Positions 1 through 5,373 of a stretch of DNA of 6,289 nt are shown one piece after another. Numbering within the stretch: the first letter of the stretch is position 1; each line of letters starts with the position of its first letter. The notes under the pieces were generated by a model. The model ran no database searches. It worked only from the letters and a program-made list of their open reading frames with translations, and was not told the DNA's origin. A program made the position numbers and the translations under genes. This stretch comes from Chloroflexota bacterium (GTDB lineage Bacteria; Chloroflexota; Dehalococcoidia; Plut-88900). The stretch is taken from the NCBI GenBank assembly GCA_022572865.1, contig JACZVB010000090.1, positions 1-6,289 on the forward strand, given 5' to 3'.

Positions 1-16
1 CCAATGTAGTTCTCAT
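1..16 (-). CDS. Probable start of the next operon gene (cut by window edge)
   Basis: An ATG at 16-14 on the minus strand is preceded by GAGGTG with the GAGG core 7 nt upstream, a good Shine-Dalgarno placement. Only five codons (M R T T L) lie inside the window, so the product cannot be identified from sequence. Its position 38 nt downstream of carA makes the carbamoyl phosphate synthase large subunit (carB) the obvious guess from usual operon order, but that is inference only. Confidence 0.35.
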
Positions 17-46
17 CACATCACCTCATCAAAGAGTTACATCATT

Positions 47-52
47 ATTATA
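47..52 (-). promoter_or_regulatory. TATAAT box between carA and the downstream gene (possible internal promoter)
   Basis: The minus strand has a perfect TATAAT just after the carA stop codon, in a short AT-rich patch of an otherwise GC-rich window, and upstream of the next likely start at 16. The hexamer 17 nt upstream (GTGAGA) is a poor -35 match, so this may be a weak internal promoter or simply AT-rich spacer. Confidence 0.2.
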
Positions 53-54
53 CA

Positions 55-1149
55 TCATTTAGATGCATCTCTCACCATATCCAGGAAGCGCTGGAAGAGA
101 TAGACGTTGTCCCGGGGCCCGGGGGACGCTTCGGAGTGGTACTGGATGGACAGGATAGGATACTCCTTGTGGGTGATGCCCTCGATGGTGCCGTCGTTGA
201 GGTTGACGTGGGTCACCTCCACCGAGGGCGATAACCCTTCGGCATCCAGGGCATAGCCGTGGTTCTGGGCCGTGATATAGACACGATCCGTGGCCAGGTC
301 CCGCACCGGGTGGTTTGCGCCCCGGTGCCCGAATTTCAGCTTGAAGGTCTTGCCGCCGAAGGCCCTGCCCAGTATCTGGTGGCCCAGGCATATCCCCATG
401 ATGGGCTTCACTCCCACCAGCGTCTTGACCGTCTCGACGATCCGGCCCAGGAGAGCAGGGTCCCCGGGGCCCGGGGACAGGACTAAACCGTCGGGATCGA
501 GCTGGAGTATCTCTTCGGCGGGGGTTGTCGCCGGTATCACCTTGACTCTGCACCCCAGGCTCCTGAGGATTCGAGGTATATTGAACTTGAGGCCGTAGTC
601 CAGGGCCACGATATCGCACCAGGCCTCGGGGTCCTGGGAGTCGGTAGTCCAGTCGTAACTCGTTGGGGTGGACACCTGAGGCACGAAGTCTACGGTATCG
701 TATCGAGGCAGGTCATTGAGAAGGGTCTGGCCTGCGGCGGGTTCATCCATGGTGATGATTCCCATCATGACCCCCTTGGTGCGAAGCCTGCGGGTGATGG
801 CCCGGGTATCGACTCCAGCGAGGCCGGCGATGCCCTGGGATTCGAGAAACCCGGCGAGGGTGCCCTGACTGCTCCAGTGGCTGGGAGCGTCGCACTCTTC
901 CCGCACAACGAAACCCCTCACCTGAATCTTACTGGACTCTATGTTCTCGGGGCTTATGCCGTAGTTGCCTACCATGGGATAGGTCAGCACCACTATCTGG
1001 CCGGCGTAGGACGGATCGGTGAGCACTTCCTGGTAGCCGGTCATGCTAGTATTGAACACCACCTCGCCGTAGGAGGATGCCTGAGCCCCAAAGGCGTAGC
1101 CTTCGTAGCATGAGCCGTCCTCCAGCACTATCCAGGCCGTCTGATTCAC
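55..1149 (-). CDS. carA: Carbamoyl phosphate synthase small (glutaminase) subunit
   Basis: CarA hydrolyses glutamine and channels the ammonia to CarB, which makes carbamoyl phosphate for pyrimidine (and arginine) synthesis in the cytoplasm. The N-terminal half shows the CarA-specific domain (VLEDGSCYEG, then NTSMTGYQEVLTDPSY). The C-terminal half is a class I glutamine amidotransferase with the nucleophile motif GICLGHQ (Cys about 254, counted from the GTG) and the catalytic pair in QYHSEASPGP (His about 338, Glu about 340); the usual HPE is HSE here. The protein is full length at about 364 residues. I place the start at GTG 1149 because it overlaps the pyrB stop as GTGA and has GAGAAG 4 nt upstream. 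The frame is open further to a TTG at 1167 with no visible ribosome binding site, which would give 370 residues. The gene is translationally coupled to pyrB and is presumably under the PyrR attenuator. Confidence 0.95.
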   Translation of the reverse strand: MNQTAWIVLEDGSCYEGYAFGAQASSYGEVVFNTSMTGYQEVLTDPSYAGQIVVLTYPMVGNYGISPENIESSKIQVRGFVVREECDAPSHWSSQGTLAGFLESQGIAGLAGVDTRAITRRLRTKGVMMGIITMDEPAAGQTLLNDLPRYDTVDFVPQVSTPTSYDWTTDSQDPEAWCDIVALDYGLKFNIPRILRSLGCRVKVIPATTPAEEILQLDPDGLVLSPGPGDPALLGRIVETVKTLVGVKPIMGICLGHQILGRAFGGKTFKLKFGHRGANHPVRDLATDRVYITAQNHGYALDAEGLSPSVEVTHVNLNDGTIEGITHKEYPILSIQYHSEASPGPRDNVYLFQRFLDMVRDASK

Positions 1150-2594
1150 TTTGCTTCTCGAAGGCAAGGCATGCTATCGGGTTTTACCCGCCAGCCTGGG
1201 CGGAACCCTTTTTCAGCAGCCTGCTCGGATGACTCAAAGTAGACCAGATTGTCCTCCTTTACCCTGCGCGCGCTGTACAGCTCCGCGCCGTGGAATACCC
1301 GGGTCCTGCCGCTGCCGGCAAACTTGGGCCAGACCTCCTGCTGGCAGTAGACGCAGCTAAAGACCGTGGGTTGCTGGGATATTATCCAGAACTCGGGGTC
1401 TATGTACCCGGCCTCTTGATTTGAGACGCATGTCGGGTTGGAGCACCGGGTCCCCTTACCGCTCTTGTACACCGGATAGTCGACCGGGCGGGAATATCGA
1501 TCGGGTCTCTCTTGAATGTCGGGCCGCACCGCGCCCAGCAGCAGGGCCAGAAGGGCCATCCTGATCGGGACTCCGTAGGCGGCCTGCTTGAAGTAGATGC
1601 TCCGGGGGTCTTCATCCAGCTCGTAGGCGATCTCGTCCACCCGGGGCAGGGGATGCATTACGATGGCCTCTTTGAACTGGGGCCTCTTCATCAGCTTTCG
1701 ATCTACCCTCACGTACGGTTTTTCATCCTGGTCTTTCTGGCTATCGTGGCGCTCCTTCTGCAACCTGCTGGCGTATAGGACGTCGTAGGCGACCCGCCCG
1801 ATCTTCATTTTCGCATCTGCTAGAAGGGCAAGCTGATGGGGTTCCGCCGGTGTCTGGTAGATAGCGTCCAGCTCCCCAAGGTCGGTTGTGGCCTGGGTGT
1901 CAGAGGCCGGTTGGTCTACTTCTGCCACGCTACCAATGAATTCCCGACCCAGCTTCCGCTTCACGTAATCGGGAAGCTCGTATCCTTTGGTCGGAATGAA
2001 GAATATATTGGCCCCGAATCGAGCCAGGGCATAGGTGAGGGAATGGACGGTCCTTGCACCCTTCAGATCGCCACATAGGGCGACTGACAGCTCCTCTATC
2101 CGGCCCTTTTCCTTCCTCAAGGTGTAGAGATCGCAAAGGGTCTGGGTGGGATGCTCATGGCTGCCGTCGCCGGCGTTTATGACGGGCACGCCGGCATAGT
2201 TGGCTATGGCCCTGGCGGAGCCTTCCCAGGGGTGTCTTACCACGATGACGTCTACGTAGCTGCCCACCACCCTCGCCGTGTCCGCCAGGCTCTCACCCTT
2301 GGCCAGGGAGGTGGTGCTGATGTCTGCGGCGGTTACCACGCTGCCGCCCAGTCTGTGCATCGCAGTTTCGAAGGAGAGGCGTGTGCGGGTGCTGGGCTCG
2401 TAGAAGAGGCTGGCCATGACGAATCCCCTGCACAGATCTGAGTGGGCCCGCACATCCGAGGCCATCTCGTCTGCCAGGGAGAATACGGCTTCGATCTCGC
2501 CGATGGTGAGGTCATCGATGGTTAGCAGGTCCCGGTTACGCAATCCCGTACCCTCTTGCCCGTGCCTCGGGTCACCCGATTGCAGGGACGCCAT
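1146..2594 (-). CDS. pyrB: Aspartate carbamoyltransferase catalytic chain fused to a PyrI-type zinc domain and an Ada-like C-terminal module
   Basis: The enzyme condenses carbamoyl phosphate with aspartate, the first committed step of pyrimidine synthesis. Residues about 20-356 are the catalytic chain, with [11 protein letters not shown] (66-76), the [11 protein letters not shown] loop (96-106), RHPWEG (120-125), HPTQTLCDL (148-156), YASRLQKER (274-282) and [10 protein letters not shown] (313-322). Around residues 228-270 it carries roughly 30 extra residues compared with the E. coli chain. After a linker (about 357-382) comes a four-cysteine domain, Cys384-x4-Cys389-x24-Cys414-x2-Cys417, matching the zinc domain of the E. 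coli regulatory chain PyrI in spacing and sequence ([10 protein letters not shown] versus RCPNSNCISH). The PyrI nucleotide-binding domain is absent. Residues about 430-472 resemble an Ada-type metal-binding module without its cysteines. At 482 residues it is far longer than the usual ~310. The ATG at 2594 has AAAGGAG 7 nt upstream; a TTG at 2543 with AAGAGGG 7 nt upstream is a shorter alternative. Confidence 0.93.
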   Translation of the reverse strand: MASLQSGDPRHGQEGTGLRNRDLLTIDDLTIGEIEAVFSLADEMASDVRAHSDLCRGFVMASLFYEPSTRTRLSFETAMHRLGGSVVTAADISTTSLAKGESLADTARVVGSYVDVIVVRHPWEGSARAIANYAGVPVINAGDGSHEHPTQTLCDLYTLRKEKGRIEELSVALCGDLKGARTVHSLTYALARFGANIFFIPTKGYELPDYVKRKLGREFIGSVAEVDQPASDTQATTDLGELDAIYQTPAEPHQLALLADAKMKIGRVAYDVLYASRLQKERHDSQKDQDEKPYVRVDRKLMKRPQFKEAIVMHPLPRVDEIAYELDEDPRSIYFKQAAYGVPIRMALLALLLGAVRPDIQERPDRYSRPVDYPVYKSGKGTRCSNPTCVSNQEAGYIDPEFWIISQQPTVFSCVYCQQEVWPKFAGSGRTRVFHGAELYSARRVKEDNLVYFESSEQAAEKGFRPGWRVKPDSMPCLREAK

Positions 2595-3141
2595 CGGTCG
2601 GCTCCTTTGCCATTTGCATCAAGACCACTTCCTCCTTGCCGTCGGTCTCCGTCAAGTGGACTTTCACAATCTGGGACCGGGACGTGGGAATGTTCTTTCC
2701 CACGTAGTCGGCCCTGATGGGCAGCTCTCGATGGCCCCTGTCTACCAGGACAGCTAGCTGGACCCTCTTTGGCCTTCCCAGATGGATCAGCGCATCCAGC
2801 GCCGCCCTGATGGTGCGGCCGGTGAAGAGGACGTCGTCCACCAGGACCACCTCCCGGTTGGTGATCTCCACCGGGATCTCAGTATTCACCGCCAGGGGCC
2901 AGCGGGACATGGTGGTCAGGTCGTCCCGATAGAGGTGGATATCGAGGTTGCCGACGGGGATCTCCAAGCCGTCCAGGTCGGAGACTATCCGAGCGATCCG
3001 GCCGGCCAAGGGGACTCCCCGAGTCCGTATTCCCACCAGCAGGAGCTCTTCAAGGTCCTTGTGACCTTCCAGAAGCTCGTGGGCGATGCGGTGTAGGGAC
3101 CGCCTAATCTCCTCGGGCGACATGATGACGGTATGGCTCAT
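2572..3141 (-). CDS. pyrR: Bifunctional pyr operon RNA-binding regulator / uracil phosphoribosyltransferase PyrR
   Basis: PyrR binds pyr mRNA leaders when loaded with UMP and causes transcription attenuation. Many family members also convert uracil and PRPP to UMP. The 189-residue protein has the type I phosphoribosyltransferase fold, with [14 protein letters not shown] (34-47), a PyrR-typical YRDDL (71-75), the PRPP-binding loop [20 protein letters not shown] (98-117) and [20 protein letters not shown] (133-152), the last being diagnostic for PyrR over Upp-type enzymes. The length is normal. The ATG at 3141 has AAGGGG 7 nt upstream, but that Shine-Dalgarno is the 3' arm of the leader terminator. 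It is the first gene of the operon and overlaps pyrB by 23 nt, so it probably regulates its own synthesis through the leader at 3142-3296. Confidence 0.95.
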   Translation of the reverse strand: MSHTVIMSPEEIRRSLHRIAHELLEGHKDLEELLLVGIRTRGVPLAGRIARIVSDLDGLEIPVGNLDIHLYRDDLTTMSRWPLAVNTEIPVEITNREVVLVDDVLFTGRTIRAALDALIHLGRPKRVQLAVLVDRGHRELPIRADYVGKNIPTSRSQIVKVHLTETDGKEEVVLMQMAKEPTDGVPAIG

Positions 3142-3174
3142 AAAAAGACCCCTTGTCCAATGCTGGCAAGGGGT
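3142..3174 (-). terminator. Intrinsic attenuator terminator, also sequestering the pyrR Shine-Dalgarno
   Basis: On the minus strand ACCCCTTG (3174-3167) pairs with CAAGGGGT (3155-3148), an 8-bp stem. CCA/TGG can extend it across one bulged base to a GCAT loop, and TCTTTTT follows directly. The run of U residues ends at the base before the pyrR ATG. The 3' arm contains AAGGGG, the only Shine-Dalgarno candidate for pyrR, so folding would block both elongation and ribosome access. Confidence 0.85.
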
Positions 3175-3218
3175 AAAAGGCCTGAGATTACCTCGGGCCG
3201 ATAGGTATCGTTGCGGTT

Positions 3219-3250
3219 CCCTTGCCAGCCTCTCGGGACTGACTTAAAGG
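3219..3250 (-). promoter_or_regulatory. PyrR-binding stem-loop (anti-antiterminator)
   Basis: The minus strand reads AGTCCCGAGAGGCT at 3240-3227, a perfect fit to the known PyrR recognition consensus ARUCCNGNGAGGYU. CAGTC and GGCTG pair around a CCGAGA loop, giving the purine-rich terminal loop expected of this element. Below an internal bulge, CCTT and AAGG (about 3249-3246 with 3223-3220) can form a lower stem. The 3' side doubles as the first strand of the antiterminator. Confidence 0.88.
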
Positions 3251-3259
3251 TATCCTACG

Positions 3260-3279
3260 GGCGCCTCTGATCAGGCGCC
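3260..3279 (-). repeat. GGCGCC inverted repeat near the 5' end of the pyr leader
   Basis: GGCGCCT and AGGCGCC form a perfect 7-bp inverted repeat around a 6-nt loop. It would lie about 17-37 nt into the leader RNA, upstream of the PyrR loop. It may stabilise the transcript's 5' end or act as a DNA operator; no U-run follows, so it is not a terminator. Function is not established by sequence. Confidence 0.5.
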
Positions 3280-3302
3280 GTGGTACTCGAGATTCAGCCC
3301 TG

Positions 3303-3331
3303 ATTCTACTACAGTGGAGGCCGCATATCAA
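3303..3331 (-). promoter_or_regulatory. Sigma70-type promoter of the pyr operon
   Basis: The minus strand has TTGATA (3331-3326, 5 of 6 consensus bases), a 17-nt spacer and TAGAAT (3308-3303, 5 of 6). This is a near-ideal housekeeping promoter placed directly upstream of the attenuator leader. Transcription should begin around 3296. Confidence 0.75.
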
Positions 3332-3380
3332 TGGCCCCTGGGCGAGAGAGTGGTTAATAACAGTTTCAACCCTCACCCTT

Positions 3381-3445
3381 CTTCGGCAAGCTCAGGACAG
3401 GCCCCCAAACCTCCGTCATGGTTCGACAGGCTCACCACGAGCGGG
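3381..3445. repeat. Two copies of a short TTCGRCARGCTCA repeat
   Basis: TTCGGCAAGCTCA (3382-3394) and TTCGACAGGCTCA (3422-3434) match at 11 of 13 positions and sit 40 nt apart in direct orientation. Each has a longer degenerate tail (GGACAGGC and CCACGAGCGGG). From memory, very similar TTCGACAAGCTCA sequences recur as dispersed intergenic repeats in many bacterial genomes, including Chloroflexota. No ORF through this stretch looks coding. Confidence 0.5.
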
Positions 3446-3517
3446 GGCTCCACTCCTCTGGACTCCCCATTCGAGGAGCTTATTAAACGGGCTCCCTGGA
3501 GTTCATTTCACATCGTC

Positions 3518-3546
3518 TTGTGGCAGGAAGCCGCCTCGACTAGTAT
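3518..3546 (+). promoter_or_regulatory. Weak candidate promoter for the ridA-family pair
   Basis: TTGTGG (3518-3523), a 17-nt spacer and TAGTAT (3541-3546) lie 54 nt upstream of the first RidA-family start. The spacing is ideal but the hexamers match only 3 and 4 of 6 consensus bases. No better promoter was seen between 3332 and 3600. Confidence 0.3.
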
Positions 3547-3600
3547 AGCCTCAGGCCCGAAACCTAGATGACAAGCAGGAACATCCAGCAAGGAGGCGCT

Positions 3601-4017
3601 ATGAAGAAAACTCGTATCATGCCCAAGGGTCACTGGTACTGGAGCATGCCTGTCCCGTTCTCCCAGGGATGGAAGGTGGGCAACATGATCTTCGTCGGGG
3701 GGCAGATCTCCGCCGATGAGAAGGGCAACCCGATCGCTCCCAACGACATCGAGGCCCAGACTCGAAACGTCTTCGAGAACGTTCGAGCCGTTTTGAGGGA
3801 GGTGGGGGCAGATATGAAGGATATAGTGAAACTGAACACCTACTACGTGGACGACTCCACGGGAGAGGGGTCCAGGGAGTTCTGGGAGAAGATGACCCGG
3901 GTCAGGATGGAGTATATCCCCGAGCCGGGACCCTCGGCGACGGCGGTGAAGGTGTCGGGTCTGGCGTATGACGGTCTGGTCATCGAGGTGGAGGCGATTG
4001 CTATTGTGGACGATTAG
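3601..4017 (+). CDS. RidA/YjgF/UK114-family protein, copy 1 (canonical catalytic Arg absent)
   Basis: This is a 138-residue member of the Rid superfamily. Canonical RidA hydrolyses reactive enamine/imine intermediates such as 2-aminoacrylate released by PLP enzymes. The family core is clear: VGNMIFVGGQISAD (26-39), QTRNVFENVRAVLREVGADM (53-72), DIVKLNTYYVDD (74-85) and the terminal LVIEVEAIAI (126-135). The substrate-binding arginine of RidA (Arg105 in E. coli, in an ARS-type context) aligns by eye with Ala113 in GPSATAVKV. It is therefore probably one of the Rid subfamilies without the standard imine deaminase residue, and its substrate is unknown. The ATG at 3601 has AAGGAGG 4 nt upstream; an in-frame ATG at 3568 lacks such a site. 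It is followed 16 nt later by a paralogue, and is divergent from the pyr operon. Confidence 0.9.
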   Translation: MKKTRIMPKGHWYWSMPVPFSQGWKVGNMIFVGGQISADEKGNPIAPNDIEAQTRNVFENVRAVLREVGADMKDIVKLNTYYVDDSTGEGSREFWEKMTRVRMEYIPEPGPSATAVKVSGLAYDGLVIEVEAIAIVDD

Positions 4018-4033
4018 ATAGGGGAGGCATCAT

Positions 4034-4450
4034 ATGGCAAGGACGCGCATCATGCCCGAGGGTCACTGGGACTGGCCTATTCCGGTCCCGTTCTCCCAGG
4101 GGTGGAGGGTCGGGGACATGGTCTTCGTCGGGGGACAGGTGTCGGCGGACCAGCGGGGCAGGCCCATCGCCCCCAATGACATCGAGACCCAGACTCGAAA
4201 CGTCTTCGATAACATTCGGGCCATCCTGAGGGAGGTGGGGGCGGACATGAAGGACATAGTGAAGCTGAACACTTACTACGTGGACGATTCTACGGGGGAG
4301 GCGTCACGGGAGTTCTGGGAGAAGATGACCCGGGTCAGGATGGAGTATTTTTCGGAGCCGGGGCCCTGCGGCACGGGGGTGAGGGTGCCGATGCTGGCCA
4401 TCGACGGGCTGGTGATTGAGGTGGAGGCGATTGCCGTGCTGGGGGACTGA
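4034..4450 (+). CDS. RidA/YjgF/UK114-family protein, copy 2 (tandem paralogue, canonical Arg absent)
   Basis: This 138-residue paralogue of the preceding gene is identical at about 108 of 138 positions by hand count, with no gaps. Residues 67-89 differ nowhere, whereas the C-terminal segment 106-123 is the most divergent. The position equivalent to the RidA arginine is Gly113 (GPCGTGVRV), so both copies lack it and differ from each other there (Ala versus Gly). The ATG at 4034 has GGGGAGG 6 nt upstream. The 16-nt gap after copy 1 implies a shared transcript. Many synonymous differences show the duplication is not recent. Rid proteins are trimers with active sites at subunit interfaces, so the two products could form mixed trimers; this is speculation. 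Confidence 0.9.
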   Translation: MARTRIMPEGHWDWPIPVPFSQGWRVGDMVFVGGQVSADQRGRPIAPNDIETQTRNVFDNIRAILREVGADMKDIVKLNTYYVDDSTGEASREFWEKMTRVRMEYFSEPGPCGTGVRVPMLAIDGLVIEVEAIAVLGD

Positions 4451-4498
4451 TCCGGGGGCCAGGGGTGTGCGCCCCGAGGGCCTGGTGATGCTCCTATG

Positions 4499-4620
4499 AG
4501 CTTTGACGGTGGACTTGATTGTTCAGCTTTGAAACTTGATTGGATTTTCATTTTTTGGAGGGGGTCAGGCTGGCGGGTGAGGGACCTGCAGCTTTGCGGA
4601 GCTGGTCTATGACTTGATTG
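4499..4620. repeat. Three imperfect AGCTTTG...ACTTGATTG direct repeats
   Basis: AGCTTTG followed by ACTTGATTG occurs at 4499-4521, 4525-4542 and 4590-4620 with internal gaps of 7, 2 and 15 nt. The third copy is inside the minus-strand gene at 4548-4868. The other two lie just past its stop codon in the RidA-side intergenic region. Read on the minus strand past the stop, the copies stay in the gene's frame and repeat the residues N-Q-V. It could be an eroded 3' duplication or chance. Confidence 0.4.
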
Positions 4621-4868
4621 AGTTCGGGGGTGGGCTGCTCTGGAACCTGGTGGAGGAGCCGGGTGAAGAGGGAGCGGGCGATGCGGCGGGCGCGGTCTTT
4701 CTTGCGCTGCTGGTGCCGGTTGTACTGGATGAGCAGGTCGCGAATCTCGGGGACCTGGACGAGGGCGTCGAGGAGCTGGCGGAACTGTCGTGAGCTGCGG
4801 CCGTGCTTGAGGCCGTTGAAGTTGCCCCTGGGCGCTCCTGCGCCGGGGCGTTTGCCTCCGTGGGGCAT
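4548..4868 (-). CDS. Small basic protein with N-terminal RPGAGAPRGN...KHG motif, function unknown
   Basis: This encodes 106 residues. The N-terminus has RPGAGAPRGNFNGLKHG (7-23). This glycine/proline/basic motif is common at the start of small phage- or mobile-element-associated proteins, including some annotated as terminase small subunits, and of many hypothetical bacterial proteins. Residues 25-73 are predicted mostly helical and strongly basic (QQRKKDRARRIARSLFTR at 53-70), suggesting nucleic-acid binding. The C-terminal part has one more short amphipathic helix (82-94) and a low-complexity tail. There is no signal peptide or membrane segment. The ATG at 4868 has AAAGGAG upstream, with a rather long 11-nt gap. 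It has its own likely promoter with a palindrome at 4912-4941. Gene reality rests on protein-like composition and the upstream signals; no function is claimed. Confidence 0.6.
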   Translation of the reverse strand: MPHGGKRPGAGAPRGNFNGLKHGRSSRQFRQLLDALVQVPEIRDLLIQYNRHQQRKKDRARRIARSLFTRLLHQVPEQPTPELNQVIDQLRKAAGPSPASLTPSKK

Positions 4869-4911
4869 GGGCGTGAGGTCTCCTTTCTCGGGGTGGGGTG
4901 ATAGGGTATTT

Positions 4912-4941
4912 ATAATAGCACGGTTGTGCTATTTTGGGCAA
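4912..4941 (-). promoter_or_regulatory. Promoter with embedded palindrome (operator candidate) for the 4548-4868 gene
   Basis: On the minus strand TTGCCC (4941-4936) and TATTAT (4917-4912) are separated by 18 nt. AATAGCAC, a 4-nt gap and GTGCTATT form a perfect 8-bp inverted repeat at 4933-4914. It fills most of the spacer and covers most of the -10 box, a typical repressor site position. Read on the plus strand, the same repeat is followed by a short T-run and could act as a weak terminator. Confidence 0.45.
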
Positions 4942-5373
4942 GGGGTGGGATGGCACGGAGGGCAGGGAAGGTACGATAGACTAGCTGGCGTACGATGAAA
5001 GTTAAGCAGGACGCCGCCAGTGGAGCGCTTTACGCATGAGGACATCGACGATGGCCTTTTGCTTACGAGAATCACGAGTGCGCTGAGAGGCCAGCTGTTT
5101 GAACTGTTTAATAAGCTGCTGTTGATAGCGGTGAAACTCAGATAGGGCGGCCTCGCACTCCGCATCTTCAGGTAGGCGTACGTGGCCATAATGGCCGCAT
5201 TGGGCGAGGGCAGATAGAAAGTGGGCGCGGGGAACACTGCCGACTTCCATGTTCTCACCCGTGGGGCCGCCCACCCGGATGGTGCCGGCCTTGAGGCCAC
5301 GGCGGGTTTCCAGCATGGCGGTGCCGACTTCTACGGGACCCTGGGGTAGGTCGAAGAGGGCACCGCTGGAAAG

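Larger units (their letters stand above)
3142..3296 (-). ncRNA. PyrR-responsive attenuator leader of the pyr operon
   Basis: The leader runs from an estimated transcription start near 3296 to the pyrR ATG. In transcript order it contains a GGCGCC hairpin, a PyrR-binding stem-loop (anti-antiterminator), an antiterminator and a terminator. The antiterminator pairs GCTGGCAAGGG (3229-3219) with CCCTTGCCAGC (3172-3162), 11 perfect base pairs. The first strand overlaps the PyrR loop and the second overlaps the terminator's 5' arm, so the structures are mutually exclusive. This is the classical layout of pyr attenuators in Firmicutes: UMP-bound PyrR stabilises the upstream loop, frees the terminator and shuts the operon. 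No leader ORF is needed or convincing. The transcription start is inferred from the promoter. Confidence 0.85.

Noticed and set aside
259..1113. Several short frames opposite and out of frame with carA
   Set aside because: They are fully overlapped by carA, whose catalytic motifs are intact, and none has a ribosome site or protein-like pattern.
3188..3376. A 62-codon minus-strand frame across the pyr leader and promoter, possibly a leader peptide
   Set aside because: It starts upstream of the promoter -35 box, so the leader RNA could not carry its start. It has no ribosome site, and the region is explained by the attenuator.
4456..4485. GGGG/CCCC and CCAGG/CCTGG pairing after the second RidA gene as an intrinsic terminator
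   Set aside because: A hairpin is possible, but no T-run follows, so a Rho-independent terminator cannot be supported.
4276..4956. A 226-codon minus-strand frame across the RidA 3' end and the small basic gene
   Set aside because: Its composition is Pro/Arg/His rich and low in hydrophobic order. It overlaps a real RidA gene and runs in a different frame from the better small gene.
4971..4996. Direct repeat GTACGAT at 4971-4977 and 4990-4996 as a target-site duplication
   Set aside because: It is only 7 nt and both copies lie on the same side of the gene, so they do not flank an element.
4618..4998. A 126-codon plus-strand frame opposite the small basic gene
   Set aside because: It is Arg/Trp/Ser rich with no ordered pattern, typical of an antisense shadow.
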